A DNA stretch of 64,000 nucleotides from Fontivivens sp964399735 (GCA_964399735.1 CAYNSO010000002.1:62001-126000); one strand, 5' to 3'. Positions 45,350 through 55,378 are shown, counted from the first letter of the stretch. Numbers and translations are program-made. Notes: generated from the sequence alone by a model not told the origin.

Positions 45350-45759
45350 AGCGAATATCCCATATTTTTTTTTCTTAAAGCAATAAATTAATGGCGCCTG
45401 GTTCTTTATGATTCTAATTATACACAATTCGGTGTATAATAAAGTTTCAAAAAATGCAATAATCACACCAGTAGAAGCAATTGTGAATTCAAACGATCCG
45501 GGAAACAGGCAGCCAGCAATTTTCTAAACAAACGTTTTTGCATTCAGGTTTTAAAAACGAACATCAAAAATCAAGTATTTTCATTTTTGTATTTTGGTAA
45601 GGAACGGTAACAACTGGTGATAAACCGGTAAAAAGAGAATCATATCCATTCAACAACAAATTATGCTTGACATTTTCAATGTTTGGAATTATCTTAGATT
45701 TTGCTAAATTTTAATACAAGTATCCAATCAATGAAAATCGACAAAAAAGAGGAAACCAT
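45350..45759. other. Intergenic region between divergent S41 protease and AMP-ligase-like genes
   Basis: About 410 nt. The first 117 nt could encode an N-terminal extension of the protease. The rest is AT-rich and holds the plus-strand promoter at 45667-45695. I see no small gene or RNA in it. Confidence 0.4.
45667..45695 (+). promoter_or_regulatory. Promoter for the AMP-ligase-like gene
   Basis: A consensus TTGACA (45667-45672), a 17-nt spacer and TATCTT (45690-45695), giving a leader of about 55 nt. Confidence 0.5.
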
Positions 45760-47316
45760 TTGGGGACTCTGGTAGAACTATTAAAAAATACGGCTGTGCA
45801 ATTACCAAAACAAACTGCTCTGATTTTTGGTGAAAACAGGATTGATTATGGTCTATTGCTTGAAGCCTCGAAAAGGCTTGCCGGTGGGTTATCGGCGCTT
45901 GGAATTCAGAAAGGAGATCGGGTTGCACTTATGCTGCCCAATGTGCCACATTTCTGTATTTCGTATTTTGGAATCCTCGAAATTGGGGGCATTGTTGTTC
46001 CTGTTAATATTATGAGTAGTAGAGAAGAAATTCAGCACCAGTTAAAAGACAGCGGCGCTTCGGCAATGATAACCTGGAGCGGCTTTCAAAACCTGGCTAT
46101 TGTTCTGAAAGAAATGTGCCCGGAATGCAAAAATATATTATTCCTTGGCGACAACATCCCAACAGGAACACTGGCGTTGACTCGAGTAATATCGGAATCG
46201 CAACCACTTGAGACCGAAATTGAAATCAATGAAACAGATATTGCAGTGATCAACTATACAACCGGAATTGCCGATGTTCCGCTTGGCGCTGAATTAACAC
46301 ACAGTTCGCTTTATTCCAATGCAATCACCTGCAGTGAAATGTTCCGCTTTACACCTGAAGATAAGATGCTGGCTGTTTTACCTCTTTTTCATCCACTCGG
46401 TCAAACGCTGGTAATGAACAGCTCTTTTTCGCGTGGTTGTTCAGTTGCTTTAATGCCAAGATACTCCCCGGATGAAATCATACAGACAGTTAATAGTCAT
46501 AAAATCACTTTTATGGCCGCAGTACCCGGTATATTTACAAATTTGATTGAAGACACCCAGGAAGCGCAGTTACCCTCATTAAAATATTGTATGAATTATG
46601 GTGGTAAATTACCTCAGGAAGTGATTGATGTATTTGAGGAAAAGTACCATGCCGTTATTCTACAAGCGTATGGATTAACCGAAGCAGGGCCGCTGGTAAC
46701 ATCGGTTCGGTTAGATAGCGACAGAAAAGCAAATTCGGTCGGTCTGCCATTAATGGGTGTAGAAATCCAGATTCGTGATGATCGTGGAAACCAGTTACGC
46801 CCCTTTCAAAGTGGAGAAATTTGGACTAAAAGTCAAAATATTATGAACGGCTATTATAACAAACCGGAAGAAACCAGGAAAAGACTGCAAAATGGCTGGC
46901 TTTTCACCGGCGATGTTGGGTATATTGACGACAATCATTATTTATATGTGCAGGAACGAAAAGAAAATATTATTGTTAAAGGTGGTTTTATAATATTTCC
47001 TCATGAAGTAGAAAAAGTGTTGTTGGAACATGCGGATGTTATGGAAGCTGCTGTAATTGATGTCCCGGACGATGTCCAGGGTTCAGAAGTAAAAGCCTAT
47101 GTCGTTTTAAAAGACGGAAAAAATTTAATGCCGGATGAATTGATAAAATTTTGCCGCCATACTTTACCTGTTTATAAAACTCCAAAATATATTGAATTTT
47201 GTGCCAGTATCCCCAAGAGCCCAACCGGCCGAGTATTAAAAAGAGTTTTGCGCAAGAACTCTATTCATTACCGATCCGGCAATGAGGATAAAAAGTTTAA
47301 GGAAAATAAAGTTTGA
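45760..47316 (+). CDS. Acyl-CoA synthetase-like AMP-binding protein with altered motifs
   Basis: 518 residues starting at TTG, with GAGG seven bases upstream. The ANL fold is clear: ALIFGENRIDYGLL, YGLTEAGP (A5), GWLFTGDVGYID (A7) and a hinge region ERKENIIVKGG (A8). The phosphate-binding loop normally reads YTSGTTGKPKG; here it is YTTGIADVPLG (166-176), with Leu175 in place of Lys. The A10 motif, usually GK, reads TGRVLKR, with Arg491 for the catalytic Lys. Adenylation may be weak or use an unusual substrate. It precedes the EF-G-like gene. Confidence 0.8.
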   Translation: MGTLVELLKNTAVQLPKQTALIFGENRIDYGLLLEASKRLAGGLSALGIQKGDRVALMLPNVPHFCISYFGILEIGGIVVPVNIMSSREEIQHQLKDSGASAMITWSGFQNLAIVLKEMCPECKNILFLGDNIPTGTLALTRVISESQPLETEIEINETDIAVINYTTGIADVPLGAELTHSSLYSNAITCSEMFRFTPEDKMLAVLPLFHPLGQTLVMNSSFSRGCSVALMPRYSPDEIIQTVNSHKITFMAAVPGIFTNLIEDTQEAQLPSLKYCMNYGGKLPQEVIDVFEEKYHAVILQAYGLTEAGPLVTSVRLDSDRKANSVGLPLMGVEIQIRDDRGNQLRPFQSGEIWTKSQNIMNGYYNKPEETRKRLQNGWLFTGDVGYIDDNHYLYVQERKENIIVKGGFIIFPHEVEKVLLEHADVMEAAVIDVPDDVQGSEVKAYVVLKDGKNLMPDELIKFCRHTLPVYKTPKYIEFCASIPKSPTGRVLKRVLRKNSIHYRSGNEDKKFKENKV

Positions 47317-47365
47317 TATGCAATTCCATATTATTTAACAAATAGATTGAAACAGGAGGACAACA

Positions 47366-49447
47366 GTGAAAGAATTTAGTCCTAAAGAAATCCGTAACAT
47401 TGCACTTGTATCACATCAATCTGCCGGGAAAACAACTCTGGCAGAAGCTTTTGTATTTTCTGCCGGAGAAACCACCCGTCTTGGCACAATAGATGAAGGC
47501 ACCACGACTTCTGATTTCCGGTCTGATGAAATTGAACGTAAAATATCTATCAGCGCCTCATTGTTGAATTTTGAGTGGAAAAAATCAAAAATTAATCTTG
47601 TTGATATTCCAGGTTATTTAGATTTTTTTGGTGAAGTGATTAGCGGTTTACGGGTTAGCGATTTGGCGGTAGTTTTAATAAACGGTGTATCTGGAATTGA
47701 AGTAGGAACTGATTTTGCCTGGGATATTCTGGAAAAAGATAAAATTCCCGCAATTATTTTTGTCAATTTTTTAAATAAAGAACATACCAGCTTTGAAAAA
47801 TCAGTCAAGTCAGCCAAAGAAGCCTATGGCAATAATGTTATCACATTCCAGTTCCCTGTTACCGAAGGTGAAGGTTTTAAAAGTATCATCGATTTACTAC
47901 GTATGAAAAAAATTACATTCAACACCGACCAAAGCGGTAAATACACCCAGGAAGATATTCCTGCTGACTTGCAACAAAAAGCCGAAACTTTACGCAATGA
48001 ATTGATTGAAAAAGTTGCTGAATGCGACGACGCGCTTTTGGAAAAATATTTTTCAGATGGTGAGTTGTCCGAGGATGAAATTGTTCTTGGTATCAAAAAG
48101 GGCTTGTTGAACAGAAACATTTTCCCGGTCTTTTGCGGCGCCGCCAATCAGAACATTGGTTCTCATTTGTTGCTTGATTTTATTGCCGATTTTGGCCCCT
48201 CACCGGTAGATCGTTCACCGATTGCGGCTTTTGATAAAGAAAACAAAGAAACGAATGTCAATGTTGATGAAGAAGAGCCTTTTACTGCGCTAGTTTTCAA
48301 AACAATCTCTGAAATGCATGTTGGCGAACTATCACTCATCAAGGTTTATTCCGGCAGCGTCAAGTCAGGTGATGAAGTTTTCAATACAGCAAACAACTCT
48401 ACAGAAAAAATTGGTCAGATCTATTCATTAAACGGCAAAAATCGCAAGGAGATTGGTGTTTTAAAAACCGGTGATATTGGCGCCCTGGTGAAATTGAGAA
48501 ATACACATACCAGCAACACCTTGACAGATAAAAGAAATCCTGTAAAATTTGCTGAAATTGAATTCCCCGAACCGGTTGTAGAAATTGCCGTTACCCCGAA
48601 AAGCAAAGGGGATGAAGATAAAATATCCAGCGGCTTACATACCTTGCATGAGATTGACCCCAGCTTTACTGTACGTATCGATCCGGAACTGAAACAAACA
48701 GTTGTTGCCGGTCAGGGTGAAATGCACCTGACGATTATTCTTAAAAGATTAAAAGAACGCTATTCAGTAGATGTTGAACAAAAGAAACCAAAAATTCCCT
48801 ATCGCGAAACAATTACCGCAAAAGCTGATGAGAAATACCGCCATAAAAAACAATCTGGTGGCGCCGGTCAGTTTGCTGAAGTATGGATGAGAATAGAACC
48901 CCAGCCGCGTGGTCAGGGCTTTGAATTTGCCAGCGCAGTTGTTGGTGGAGCAATCTCTTCATCATTCATCCCTTCAATTGAAAAAGGAGTACAGCAGGTT
49001 TTGGTAGAAGGCGCTGTAGCGGGCTATAAAATTGTCGATGTAAAAGCCGTGGTGTATGACGGTAAAGAGCACCCGGTCGATTCAAAAGATATTGCTTTCC
49101 AGATTGCAGGTCGTGAAGTCTTTAAAATGGCCATGAAAAGCGCAAAACCCATTCTACTCGAACCCATTTATAACGTAGAAATTCGTTGCCCGGAAGAATA
49201 TATGGGCGATGTTATGGGCGATCTCTCCAGCCGGCGTGGTAAAATATCAGGAATGGAAATGCTAGGCCGGTTCCAGGTTGTCAAGGCCCAGGTTCCTTTG
49301 GCTGAATTGCATAATTATGCAACAACATTGCGATCACTAACCCAGGGACGAGCAACCCATTCCCGTCGGTTATCGCATTATGATCCACTACCCAAAGAAC
49401 TGGAATCCAAGGTTATTGAGGAATCGCTGGAAGAAAACAATAAATAA
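47366..49447 (+). CDS. Elongation factor G paralogue (EF-G2-like)
   Basis: 693 residues starting at GTG with AGGAGGA upstream. It has full EF-G length with domains I-V, including a C-terminal ALRSLTQGRATHSR-like end. The G domain differs from translating EF-G: G1 is SHQSAGKT (16-23), G3 is DIPGY (80-84) where canonical EF-G has DTPGH with the catalytic His, and G4 reads NFLN (134-137) instead of NKxD. Bacteroides has a comparable second EF-G reported to work without GTP hydrolysis. No ribosomal protein or tuf genes are nearby, so this is unlikely to be the main EF-G. Confidence 0.88.
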   Translation: MKEFSPKEIRNIALVSHQSAGKTTLAEAFVFSAGETTRLGTIDEGTTTSDFRSDEIERKISISASLLNFEWKKSKINLVDIPGYLDFFGEVISGLRVSDLAVVLINGVSGIEVGTDFAWDILEKDKIPAIIFVNFLNKEHTSFEKSVKSAKEAYGNNVITFQFPVTEGEGFKSIIDLLRMKKITFNTDQSGKYTQEDIPADLQQKAETLRNELIEKVAECDDALLEKYFSDGELSEDEIVLGIKKGLLNRNIFPVFCGAANQNIGSHLLLDFIADFGPSPVDRSPIAAFDKENKETNVNVDEEEPFTALVFKTISEMHVGELSLIKVYSGSVKSGDEVFNTANNSTEKIGQIYSLNGKNRKEIGVLKTGDIGALVKLRNTHTSNTLTDKRNPVKFAEIEFPEPVVEIAVTPKSKGDEDKISSGLHTLHEIDPSFTVRIDPELKQTVVAGQGEMHLTIILKRLKERYSVDVEQKKPKIPYRETITAKADEKYRHKKQSGGAGQFAEVWMRIEPQPRGQGFEFASAVVGGAISSSFIPSIEKGVQQVLVEGAVAGYKIVDVKAVVYDGKEHPVDSKDIAFQIAGREVFKMAMKSAKPILLEPIYNVEIRCPEEYMGDVMGDLSSRRGKISGMEMLGRFQVVKAQVPLAELHNYATTLRSLTQGRATHSRRLSHYDPLPKELESKVIEESLEENNK

Positions 49448-49466
49448 ATCAACTTATTGTACAAGT

Positions 49467-49496
49467 AAAAGGCACGGTAAAACCGTGCCTTTTTTA
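49467..49496 (+). terminator. Intrinsic terminator after the EF-G paralogue
   Basis: GGCACGGT and ACCGTGCC (8 bp) enclose a 3-nt loop and are followed by six T. Confidence 0.88.
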
Positions 49497-49563
49497 TAAA
49501 ACAGTTATTCCATTAAATGAACAGATGACAAATTACTAATAATAAGGGAGCAGGAGACAACAC

Positions 49564-50061
49564 GTGGAAAAAATATGGGCGCCCTGGCGGATCGACTATA
49601 TATTACAGCCAAAACCCAAGGGCTGCATTTTTTGCGATAAACCCAAAGAAAACAATGACAGACAAAATCTGATTTTATACCGCGGTTCGTTATGTTTTAT
49701 CATTATGAATTTTTATCCGTATAATAACGGGCATATCATGATAATCCCCTATCGTCATCTTTCTCAATTATCATTGCTGACAACTGAAGAACAAACCGAA
49801 ATGATGAAACTTTTGGGAAGTAGCTGTACAATTCTGCAAAAAGTAATGTCGCCCGATGGTTTTAATATCGGTATGAATTTGGGTAAGGTTGCCGGTGCAG
49901 GCATTGATGACCACCTGCACTTTCACATAGTGCCGCGTTGGAATGGCGATACCAATTTTATGCCGGTAACCGGACATACCAAAGTTATATCACAGGGATT
50001 ATACGAATCCTGGGATCAATTGCACCCGTTATTTCAAGAAATGAATGATCCCAACCGCTAA
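49564..50061 (+). CDS. HIT-family protein (AP4A phosphorylase-like)
   Basis: 165 residues starting at GTG with AGGAGA upstream. The histidine triad is HLHFHIVPR (His117, 119, 121). CIFC (21-24) supplies zinc-type Cys residues, and the N-terminus MEKIWAPWRIDYI is typical of the subgroup that includes dinucleoside polyphosphate phosphorylases. It should cleave or transfer nucleotides from polyphosphate or adenylated substrates. It ends 6 nt from the convergent mazG with no terminator between. Confidence 0.9.
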   Translation: MEKIWAPWRIDYILQPKPKGCIFCDKPKENNDRQNLILYRGSLCFIIMNFYPYNNGHIMIIPYRHLSQLSLLTTEEQTEMMKLLGSSCTILQKVMSPDGFNIGMNLGKVAGAGIDDHLHFHIVPRWNGDTNFMPVTGHTKVISQGLYESWDQLHPLFQEMNDPNR

Positions 50062-50067
50062 ACGCAT

Positions 50068-50847
50068 TTACCTTTCTTCAGCCTTTACACGATCCCACAC
50101 TTGATCCATTTCTGCCAGAGACGCTTGCGTCATCACCACTCCCCTGTTTTTAAAATCTTGCTCAACTTTTCTAAAACGCCGGTCAAACTTGTTGATTGTT
50201 TTTCGCAGCGCGTCTTCAGGATTGACCTTTAAAAAGCGGGCAAGATTTACAATCGTAAATAATAAATCTCCCAATTCGTCTTCTATTTCATCCTGTTTTC
50301 CCTGTTTACAGGCATTTTTCAGTTCGTCCATCTCTTCATTAACTTTATCCCATACCGGTTCAATACTGTTCCAGTCAAACCCGGCAGTTGCAGCTTTATT
50401 TTGTGTCCGGTAAGCTCTCACCAAAGCCGGTAGTTGCCGGGGAACGCCGTCTATTGCTGATTTTTTACCCTCTTTATTGATTTTAGTCTGTTCCCAGAGG
50501 ATGATCTGCTCAGCTGCTGTTTCTACAACCAGATTACCAAAAACATGTGGATGACGGCGAATCAGCTTTTCATTAATTTGATCGAGCACCGTTCCAATGT
50601 CAAAGCGGTTATCTTCTGCAGCTACTTGTGCATGAAAAATGACCTGTAATAATAAATCACCCAATTCCTCCGGTAATTTTTCATAATGCTCATCATCAAT
50701 AGTTTCTATAACCTCATAAGCCTCTTCAAGCAAATGCTGACGTAAGGATGAATGGGTCTGTTCCCTGTCCCAGGGACAACCTTGCGGGCTACGCAAAGTT
50801 GCCATTATCTCTACCAGCTTGCAAAATTTTGATTCCACAGATTCCAA
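50068..50847 (-). CDS. mazG: Nucleoside triphosphate pyrophosphohydrolase MazG
   Basis: 259 residues starting at TTG with GGAGAGG upstream, the two-domain E. coli-type length. The N-terminal block LRSPQGCPWDREQTHSSLRQHLLEEAYE and the repeated EELGDLLLQV / EDELGDLLFTI motifs (EExxE and ExxD metal sites) are clear. It hydrolyses NTPs to NMP and pyrophosphate. TATAAT lies upstream on the minus strand (50890-50885), but the -35 is unclear. Confidence 0.95.
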   Translation of the reverse strand: MESVESKFCKLVEIMATLRSPQGCPWDREQTHSSLRQHLLEEAYEVIETIDDEHYEKLPEELGDLLLQVIFHAQVAAEDNRFDIGTVLDQINEKLIRRHPHVFGNLVVETAAEQIILWEQTKINKEGKKSAIDGVPRQLPALVRAYRTQNKAATAGFDWNSIEPVWDKVNEEMDELKNACKQGKQDEIEDELGDLLFTIVNLARFLKVNPEDALRKTINKFDRRFRKVEQDFKNRGVVMTQASLAEMDQVWDRVKAEER

Positions 50848-51129
50848 CAGGCAATCCTCTCCGTTAATGATCTACAAATTCTAAATTATAATATCAAAAA
50901 AATTGATACAAAGTTAGGAAAAATACCGGCCAAAATCAACCTGAGAATTAATGGCAATAATCTGCATCCATTCCTTTTAGCAAGTATTAGTTTATATAAT
51001 AAATTTCTTGATTCTTTATCACATTTTGGTTATGTTAATAAAAAATTTCAACATTTGTCCAGCAAATTTTATCAATTTGTTGTATATATAAAATAATAGC
51101 ATGTTAGCAGCAAATATTGGAAAAAGAGT

Positions 51130-51381
51130 ATGAAACCAGCTGAACCGCGACAATTTAATTACCAGTTTCGCTATTATAAACCGGACGATGAAGACCAAAA
51201 AAAAATACAATTTCGTCGCATACGAAAAAGCAATCCGCCCCAAAAAGTATCTTCATTACGAATTACAGTGATACTGGTGATTGTTGTTGTTATCGCATTT
51301 TTATTATTTCGTAAAGCTCCTGATTTCTTTACCCCCTCCCAGGATAACGTGACTTTGGAAGAAATCCAGGTGGTGGAATAG
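51130..51381 (+). CDS. Small single-pass membrane protein of unknown function
   Basis: 83 residues. A charged, basic N-terminal half (Lys/Arg/Gln rich) is followed by one TM helix (about 43-63, VSSLRITVILVIVVVIAF) and a short acidic tail. AAGAG precedes the ATG. It lies 77 nt ahead of the cyclase gene and heads the run to cdsA. I do not recognise a family. Confidence 0.6.
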   Translation: MKPAEPRQFNYQFRYYKPDDEDQKKIQFRRIRKSNPPQKVSSLRITVILVIVVVIAFLLFRKAPDFFTPSQDNVTLEEIQVVE

Positions 51382-51458
51382 ATTCTTTACGCACTCGTCA
51401 TAAAAAAGTTGCTATTAAATAATCTTAATATTCTGTATTGCCCGGGAAGTTATCCAAA

Positions 51459-52913
51459 ATGTGGTCTAACCTGAGTAAAAAATATTTTCAGTTGAAATGG
51501 AAATTTGCTTCATTGCGAATACGCTTTAAACTGATTATTATTATTGGTTTGTTATTTATTGGACTCTATACGATTCTGAGTTTTATCATCCTTTACCAGG
51601 GCAAACAAATTCTAAATAAACGACTGGAACAGACCTGTGATCTATCCTTGCAACATCTTTCACAAATTATCAAAGATGACCTGTTGTTATATTATGACCA
51701 TGAAACAGATCAGGATGTTAATTCGGAACACCTGGGGCATATTCGTGAAGCAATATTCAATATTTCCAATGAAAAAATTGAAGGCCTTGAATATGCCGGA
51801 ATCATTGACCGGAATGGTATGTTCCTTGCCTTTATGGACACTGAAAAAAAACTGCAAACCCCTGATACTGCCGAACCAAATAAAGATCTGTATGAAAACC
51901 TGACGGAAAAACAAACCCGCGAAATAGATGATATAATAGAATACATCCTGCCAATCACTGCAAAAGGCGCTGCCAACAATCAAATTTATCTTGGCGTTAC
52001 AGTGTTGGGATTTTCAAAAGAAATAATTATGCAGCCCATTAAACAAGCCACGCAAATGTTGATTATTCTATCTGTTTTTGTAATCGTTATTTCCGTAGGT
52101 GCAATTTCTTTTGTTGCCCAAAGGATGACTCGGCAAATTGACCAACTTTCCCTGGCGGTTCGCAAGTTGAGCAAAGGCGAACTGGACGTAGACATTCCAA
52201 TTCTGTCTAATGATGAACTGGGGCAATTTTCACGGGAATTTAATACAATGATCACCCATTTGCGTGAAAAACTGCAAATGCAAAAATTTATATCCAAACT
52301 CACTGTCCAAATGATCCGTAATGGCTCTATTGCCGAGTTACCCCCGGAAGGAGAAAAAAGGCAGGTAGCAATTGTTTTTACCGATGTACGGAATTTTACT
52401 TTATTGACCGAACGACTGGGAGCAGAAGAAATTGTAAAATTAATCAACATATATCATGATTTACAGGCAGATATAATCGACCAACATAATGGTTTTGTTG
52501 ACAAATTCAATGGCGACCAGGTTATGTCGATATTTATCGGCAAATCACTTGCCGATGATGCAGTACAGGCTGCGGTAGAGATCCAGAAATCAATAAAATT
52601 ACTAAATAAAAAAAGAGCGGCGGAAGGTAAAGTAACCCTGACAGTCGGTTGCGGAGTGAATATTGGCGAAGCAATATTGGGAAAAATGGGCGCTAAATCA
52701 CGGTTGGATTATACAGTAATTGGTGATGTGGTTAATGTTGCCTCCCGTTTGTGTTCAATTGCCAAACCCGGCCAAATTCTGGCCTCTGAATTAATCGCTT
52801 CAAAAATTAATAATGATTATCCCAAAATCAAACTGGAACCGGTAATCGTTAAAGGGAAAAGAGACCCGATTTCAATTGTTGACATTGATTATGAACAAGT
52901 ATTTATTATGTAA
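51459..52913 (+). CDS. Membrane class III adenylate/guanylate cyclase
   Basis: 484 residues from the ATG at 51459 (GGGAAG upstream); an in-frame TTG seven codons earlier is possible. TM1 at about 25-46, an extracytoplasmic sensor region of about 140 residues, TM2 at about 192-215, HAMP, then a cyclase domain. Metal-binding Asp residues lie in IVFTDVRNFT and DKFNGDQVM; LDYTVIGDVVNVASRL carries the Asn and Arg that stabilise the transition state. The Lys before FNGD suits ATP. It probably turns an outside signal into cAMP. It lies 21 nt ahead of the PorV-TPR gene. Confidence 0.88.
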   Translation: MWSNLSKKYFQLKWKFASLRIRFKLIIIIGLLFIGLYTILSFIILYQGKQILNKRLEQTCDLSLQHLSQIIKDDLLLYYDHETDQDVNSEHLGHIREAIFNISNEKIEGLEYAGIIDRNGMFLAFMDTEKKLQTPDTAEPNKDLYENLTEKQTREIDDIIEYILPITAKGAANNQIYLGVTVLGFSKEIIMQPIKQATQMLIILSVFVIVISVGAISFVAQRMTRQIDQLSLAVRKLSKGELDVDIPILSNDELGQFSREFNTMITHLREKLQMQKFISKLTVQMIRNGSIAELPPEGEKRQVAIVFTDVRNFTLLTERLGAEEIVKLINIYHDLQADIIDQHNGFVDKFNGDQVMSIFIGKSLADDAVQAAVEIQKSIKLLNKKRAAEGKVTLTVGCGVNIGEAILGKMGAKSRLDYTVIGDVVNVASRLCSIAKPGQILASELIASKINNDYPKIKLEPVIVKGKRDPISIVDIDYEQVFIM

Positions 52914-52934
52914 AACGAAAGGCTGTATAAACAA

Positions 52935-55196
52935 ATGAAAATCAGGTTCTACAGCCTTTTGCTTATGTGGTTTGCAGCACATTCCATACTCCATGCCCAG
53001 CAGGAACTGGTATCTTTCTCGCCAGGTGCAAAATCGATTGGTTTGGGTAGAACCGGCGTGATAGATGTATATGACCCATCTGCACTCTATTGGAATCCGG
53101 CGGCTCTTGGAAATATTAATAAACACCAAACTCTATTTTCAATTCACCAGCCCTTTCATTTAAATTATTCCGCCTATTCTCATTTCATACCCAAAGTAGG
53201 TTCTCTGGCAATGAGTATGGCACAAACAGATATGGGCAAAGCAGGGATTGAGTTGTACAGCGTTGGTTTGGGGAAAAGACTGAATGAGTATCTTTATGCC
53301 GGTTTTGCATTCAACAATGTAATACTGGAATCTGAAAACTGGGTAACAAGCGGCATTGGTCTTTTGATCAAACCTGAATCAACCGCATATTACCGTCATA
53401 ACCCTTCAAGTTTACCGGGCTTGTTGGGGTCTCCCCTGATTCGTGATCGCCTGACCCTGGGAATAAGCATTCAAAATATTCCCCTTACAGATACTTATTA
53501 CGACCATGTGAGCAGGTTTGGCGCTTCTTACACATTTACCAAGGATGGCTTTAAAATCCTCTTTGCTCAACACATAAAAAGAGGCAACGATTCTTCTCAC
53601 CTTGGTTTGGTAATTCCAGTTCACAAGAATTTTCAATTCTTTGCCGGTATCAAGGATTATCTATTTAACAAAACAGCAATGGGAACAGAGATAACCTTTA
53701 ATAATATTAACCTGCATTTTGTTTATGATTATGACTTGAAGCGAATTCTTTTTTCAACAGCCATTCGGCTTGGCTCAGCCGGAATAACTCTTGCAGAAGA
53801 AGAATATGCGCGCGCACAGAAAAAGTACACCGAGGGCGATCAGCAAAAAGCCTTACAATTCAGCAAACGGTCGCTGGAATATAATCGCGACCATAACAAA
53901 GCCGCGGAAATGGTAACCAGCCTTGAACCGGTTATTGAACAGAACAGAAAAAAAATTAACTTACTAATAAAAGCCGGTAAAATCCTGGAATCCAGAGAGT
54001 ACTATATCAGCGCAGCCACTCAATATATGCAGGTTTTAAAAACAGACCCGGACAACAAAACCGCGCAAATTGCTTTAAACAGAATCAGCCCCAGGGTTAC
54101 AATTCATACTGAACGCCGTTACAACCTCGGAGTTAACAGTTTTGAAAATAACGATCTGATCAGTGCAAAAAACATTTTTGAATCCATCCTGCTGGTAAGG
54201 CCTGACCACTCCGGTTCAAAACAATACCTGGCAAGAATTAACGACCTGTTATTTTCCCAGGCGGAAAATCATTTTTTTACCGGTCTTGGTTATTACAGCC
54301 AGAGAAAACTGGACGAAGCGGAAAAAGAGTTTCAAAATTCATTAGAGCTAATGCCGAGCTATTTTGAATCCCGCGAATACCTGAATCGGATAGCTGAAGA
54401 CAGAATTAATAACTTGAAACGGATCGAACGGCTGCTGGATGAAGCCAATAGTCTTGAAGAAAAAAAATCATGGTATTTGGCGCGGGAAAGATACCGGCAA
54501 ATTCTGGAAATCGATCCGACCCACAACCTGGCGCAAAAAAAACTGGGCGAAATGGAAATCGTGCTAACGGATTATATAAATGAGCAGCTTATAAAAGGCG
54601 AATCACTCTATAATAGTCAGAACTATAATGCTGCACAAAATATTTTTACCAATATTCTGCAAATGCAGCCGGGTAATGCCAGGGCAACACGTTATTTATC
54701 ATTAATCACGGAAAAAAGCAGTGGTAAATCAACAAAGCACTATGAAAATGCTCAAAATTTATATAACCAGGAGAACTGGAAAGCCTCACTGGCCGCAATT
54801 GATTCCGCTTTAAAAATAAATCCGCGTTTTGCTAAAGCCATACAACTAAAAAATAAGCTGCTAAAAATGCTCAATGTGGAACAAATGCTGGAAAATGCTA
54901 AAAGTGAATTTGTCCAGGAAAACTATATTCAGGCAATGGAGCATTTTAACCAGGTTTTAGAAAAGGATCCGCAAAACAACCAGGCTTTAAATTACCTGGA
55001 CCAATGTCAAAAAAAACTATCGGAAAAAGTGGACGAATACTTTAACAAGGGTCTTGAATTATATTCCAGAGAAAATTATCGCTTGGCAATTCAATACTGG
55101 CAAAAAGCTCTGGAAATCAATCCCTATCACAAAGGTTCCATTGAATACAGTAAAAGAGCTACGGAACGCTTAAAAGCATTGGAAAGGTTGCAATAA
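52935..55196 (+). CDS. PorV-like barrel fused to TPR domain
   Basis: 753 residues. A signal peptide (1-21) is followed by a PorV/FadL-like barrel of about 270 residues (SPGAKSIGLGRTGVIDVYDPSALYWNPAALG is the N-terminal family block). From about residue 290 to the end are TPR and helical repeats, several with YxxA...FE..L...P. Fusion of a PorV-like barrel to a periplasmic-type TPR array is unusual. It may form an envelope assembly scaffold. Function is inferred from architecture only. Confidence 0.75.
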   Translation: MKIRFYSLLLMWFAAHSILHAQQELVSFSPGAKSIGLGRTGVIDVYDPSALYWNPAALGNINKHQTLFSIHQPFHLNYSAYSHFIPKVGSLAMSMAQTDMGKAGIELYSVGLGKRLNEYLYAGFAFNNVILESENWVTSGIGLLIKPESTAYYRHNPSSLPGLLGSPLIRDRLTLGISIQNIPLTDTYYDHVSRFGASYTFTKDGFKILFAQHIKRGNDSSHLGLVIPVHKNFQFFAGIKDYLFNKTAMGTEITFNNINLHFVYDYDLKRILFSTAIRLGSAGITLAEEEYARAQKKYTEGDQQKALQFSKRSLEYNRDHNKAAEMVTSLEPVIEQNRKKINLLIKAGKILESREYYISAATQYMQVLKTDPDNKTAQIALNRISPRVTIHTERRYNLGVNSFENNDLISAKNIFESILLVRPDHSGSKQYLARINDLLFSQAENHFFTGLGYYSQRKLDEAEKEFQNSLELMPSYFESREYLNRIAEDRINNLKRIERLLDEANSLEEKKSWYLARERYRQILEIDPTHNLAQKKLGEMEIVLTDYINEQLIKGESLYNSQNYNAAQNIFTNILQMQPGNARATRYLSLITEKSSGKSTKHYENAQNLYNQENWKASLAAIDSALKINPRFAKAIQLKNKLLKMLNVEQMLENAKSEFVQENYIQAMEHFNQVLEKDPQNNQALNYLDQCQKKLSEKVDEYFNKGLELYSRENYRLAIQYWQKALEINPYHKGSIEYSKRATERLKALERLQ

Positions 55197-55378
55197 GCAA
55201 AATTTTAATAATTGCTAAAAAGAATTAACTGCTTCCGATAACAATATTTTAAAAAATGTAATATTTATTGTTGATTCTTGTTTCCGGTCTTATTATTTTA
55301 AAAAAAGCTGGAACTTGTTAAACAGTACAGCGATTAAAATAATAAATCCCTGCCGGAAAATGTAGCTGCCGGAATGAA

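Noticed and set aside
55350..55374. Two copies of CTGCCGGAA, 7 nt apart, before the sirtuin
   Set aside because: A 9-nt direct repeat in an AT-rich genome could be chance; no dyad or known site.
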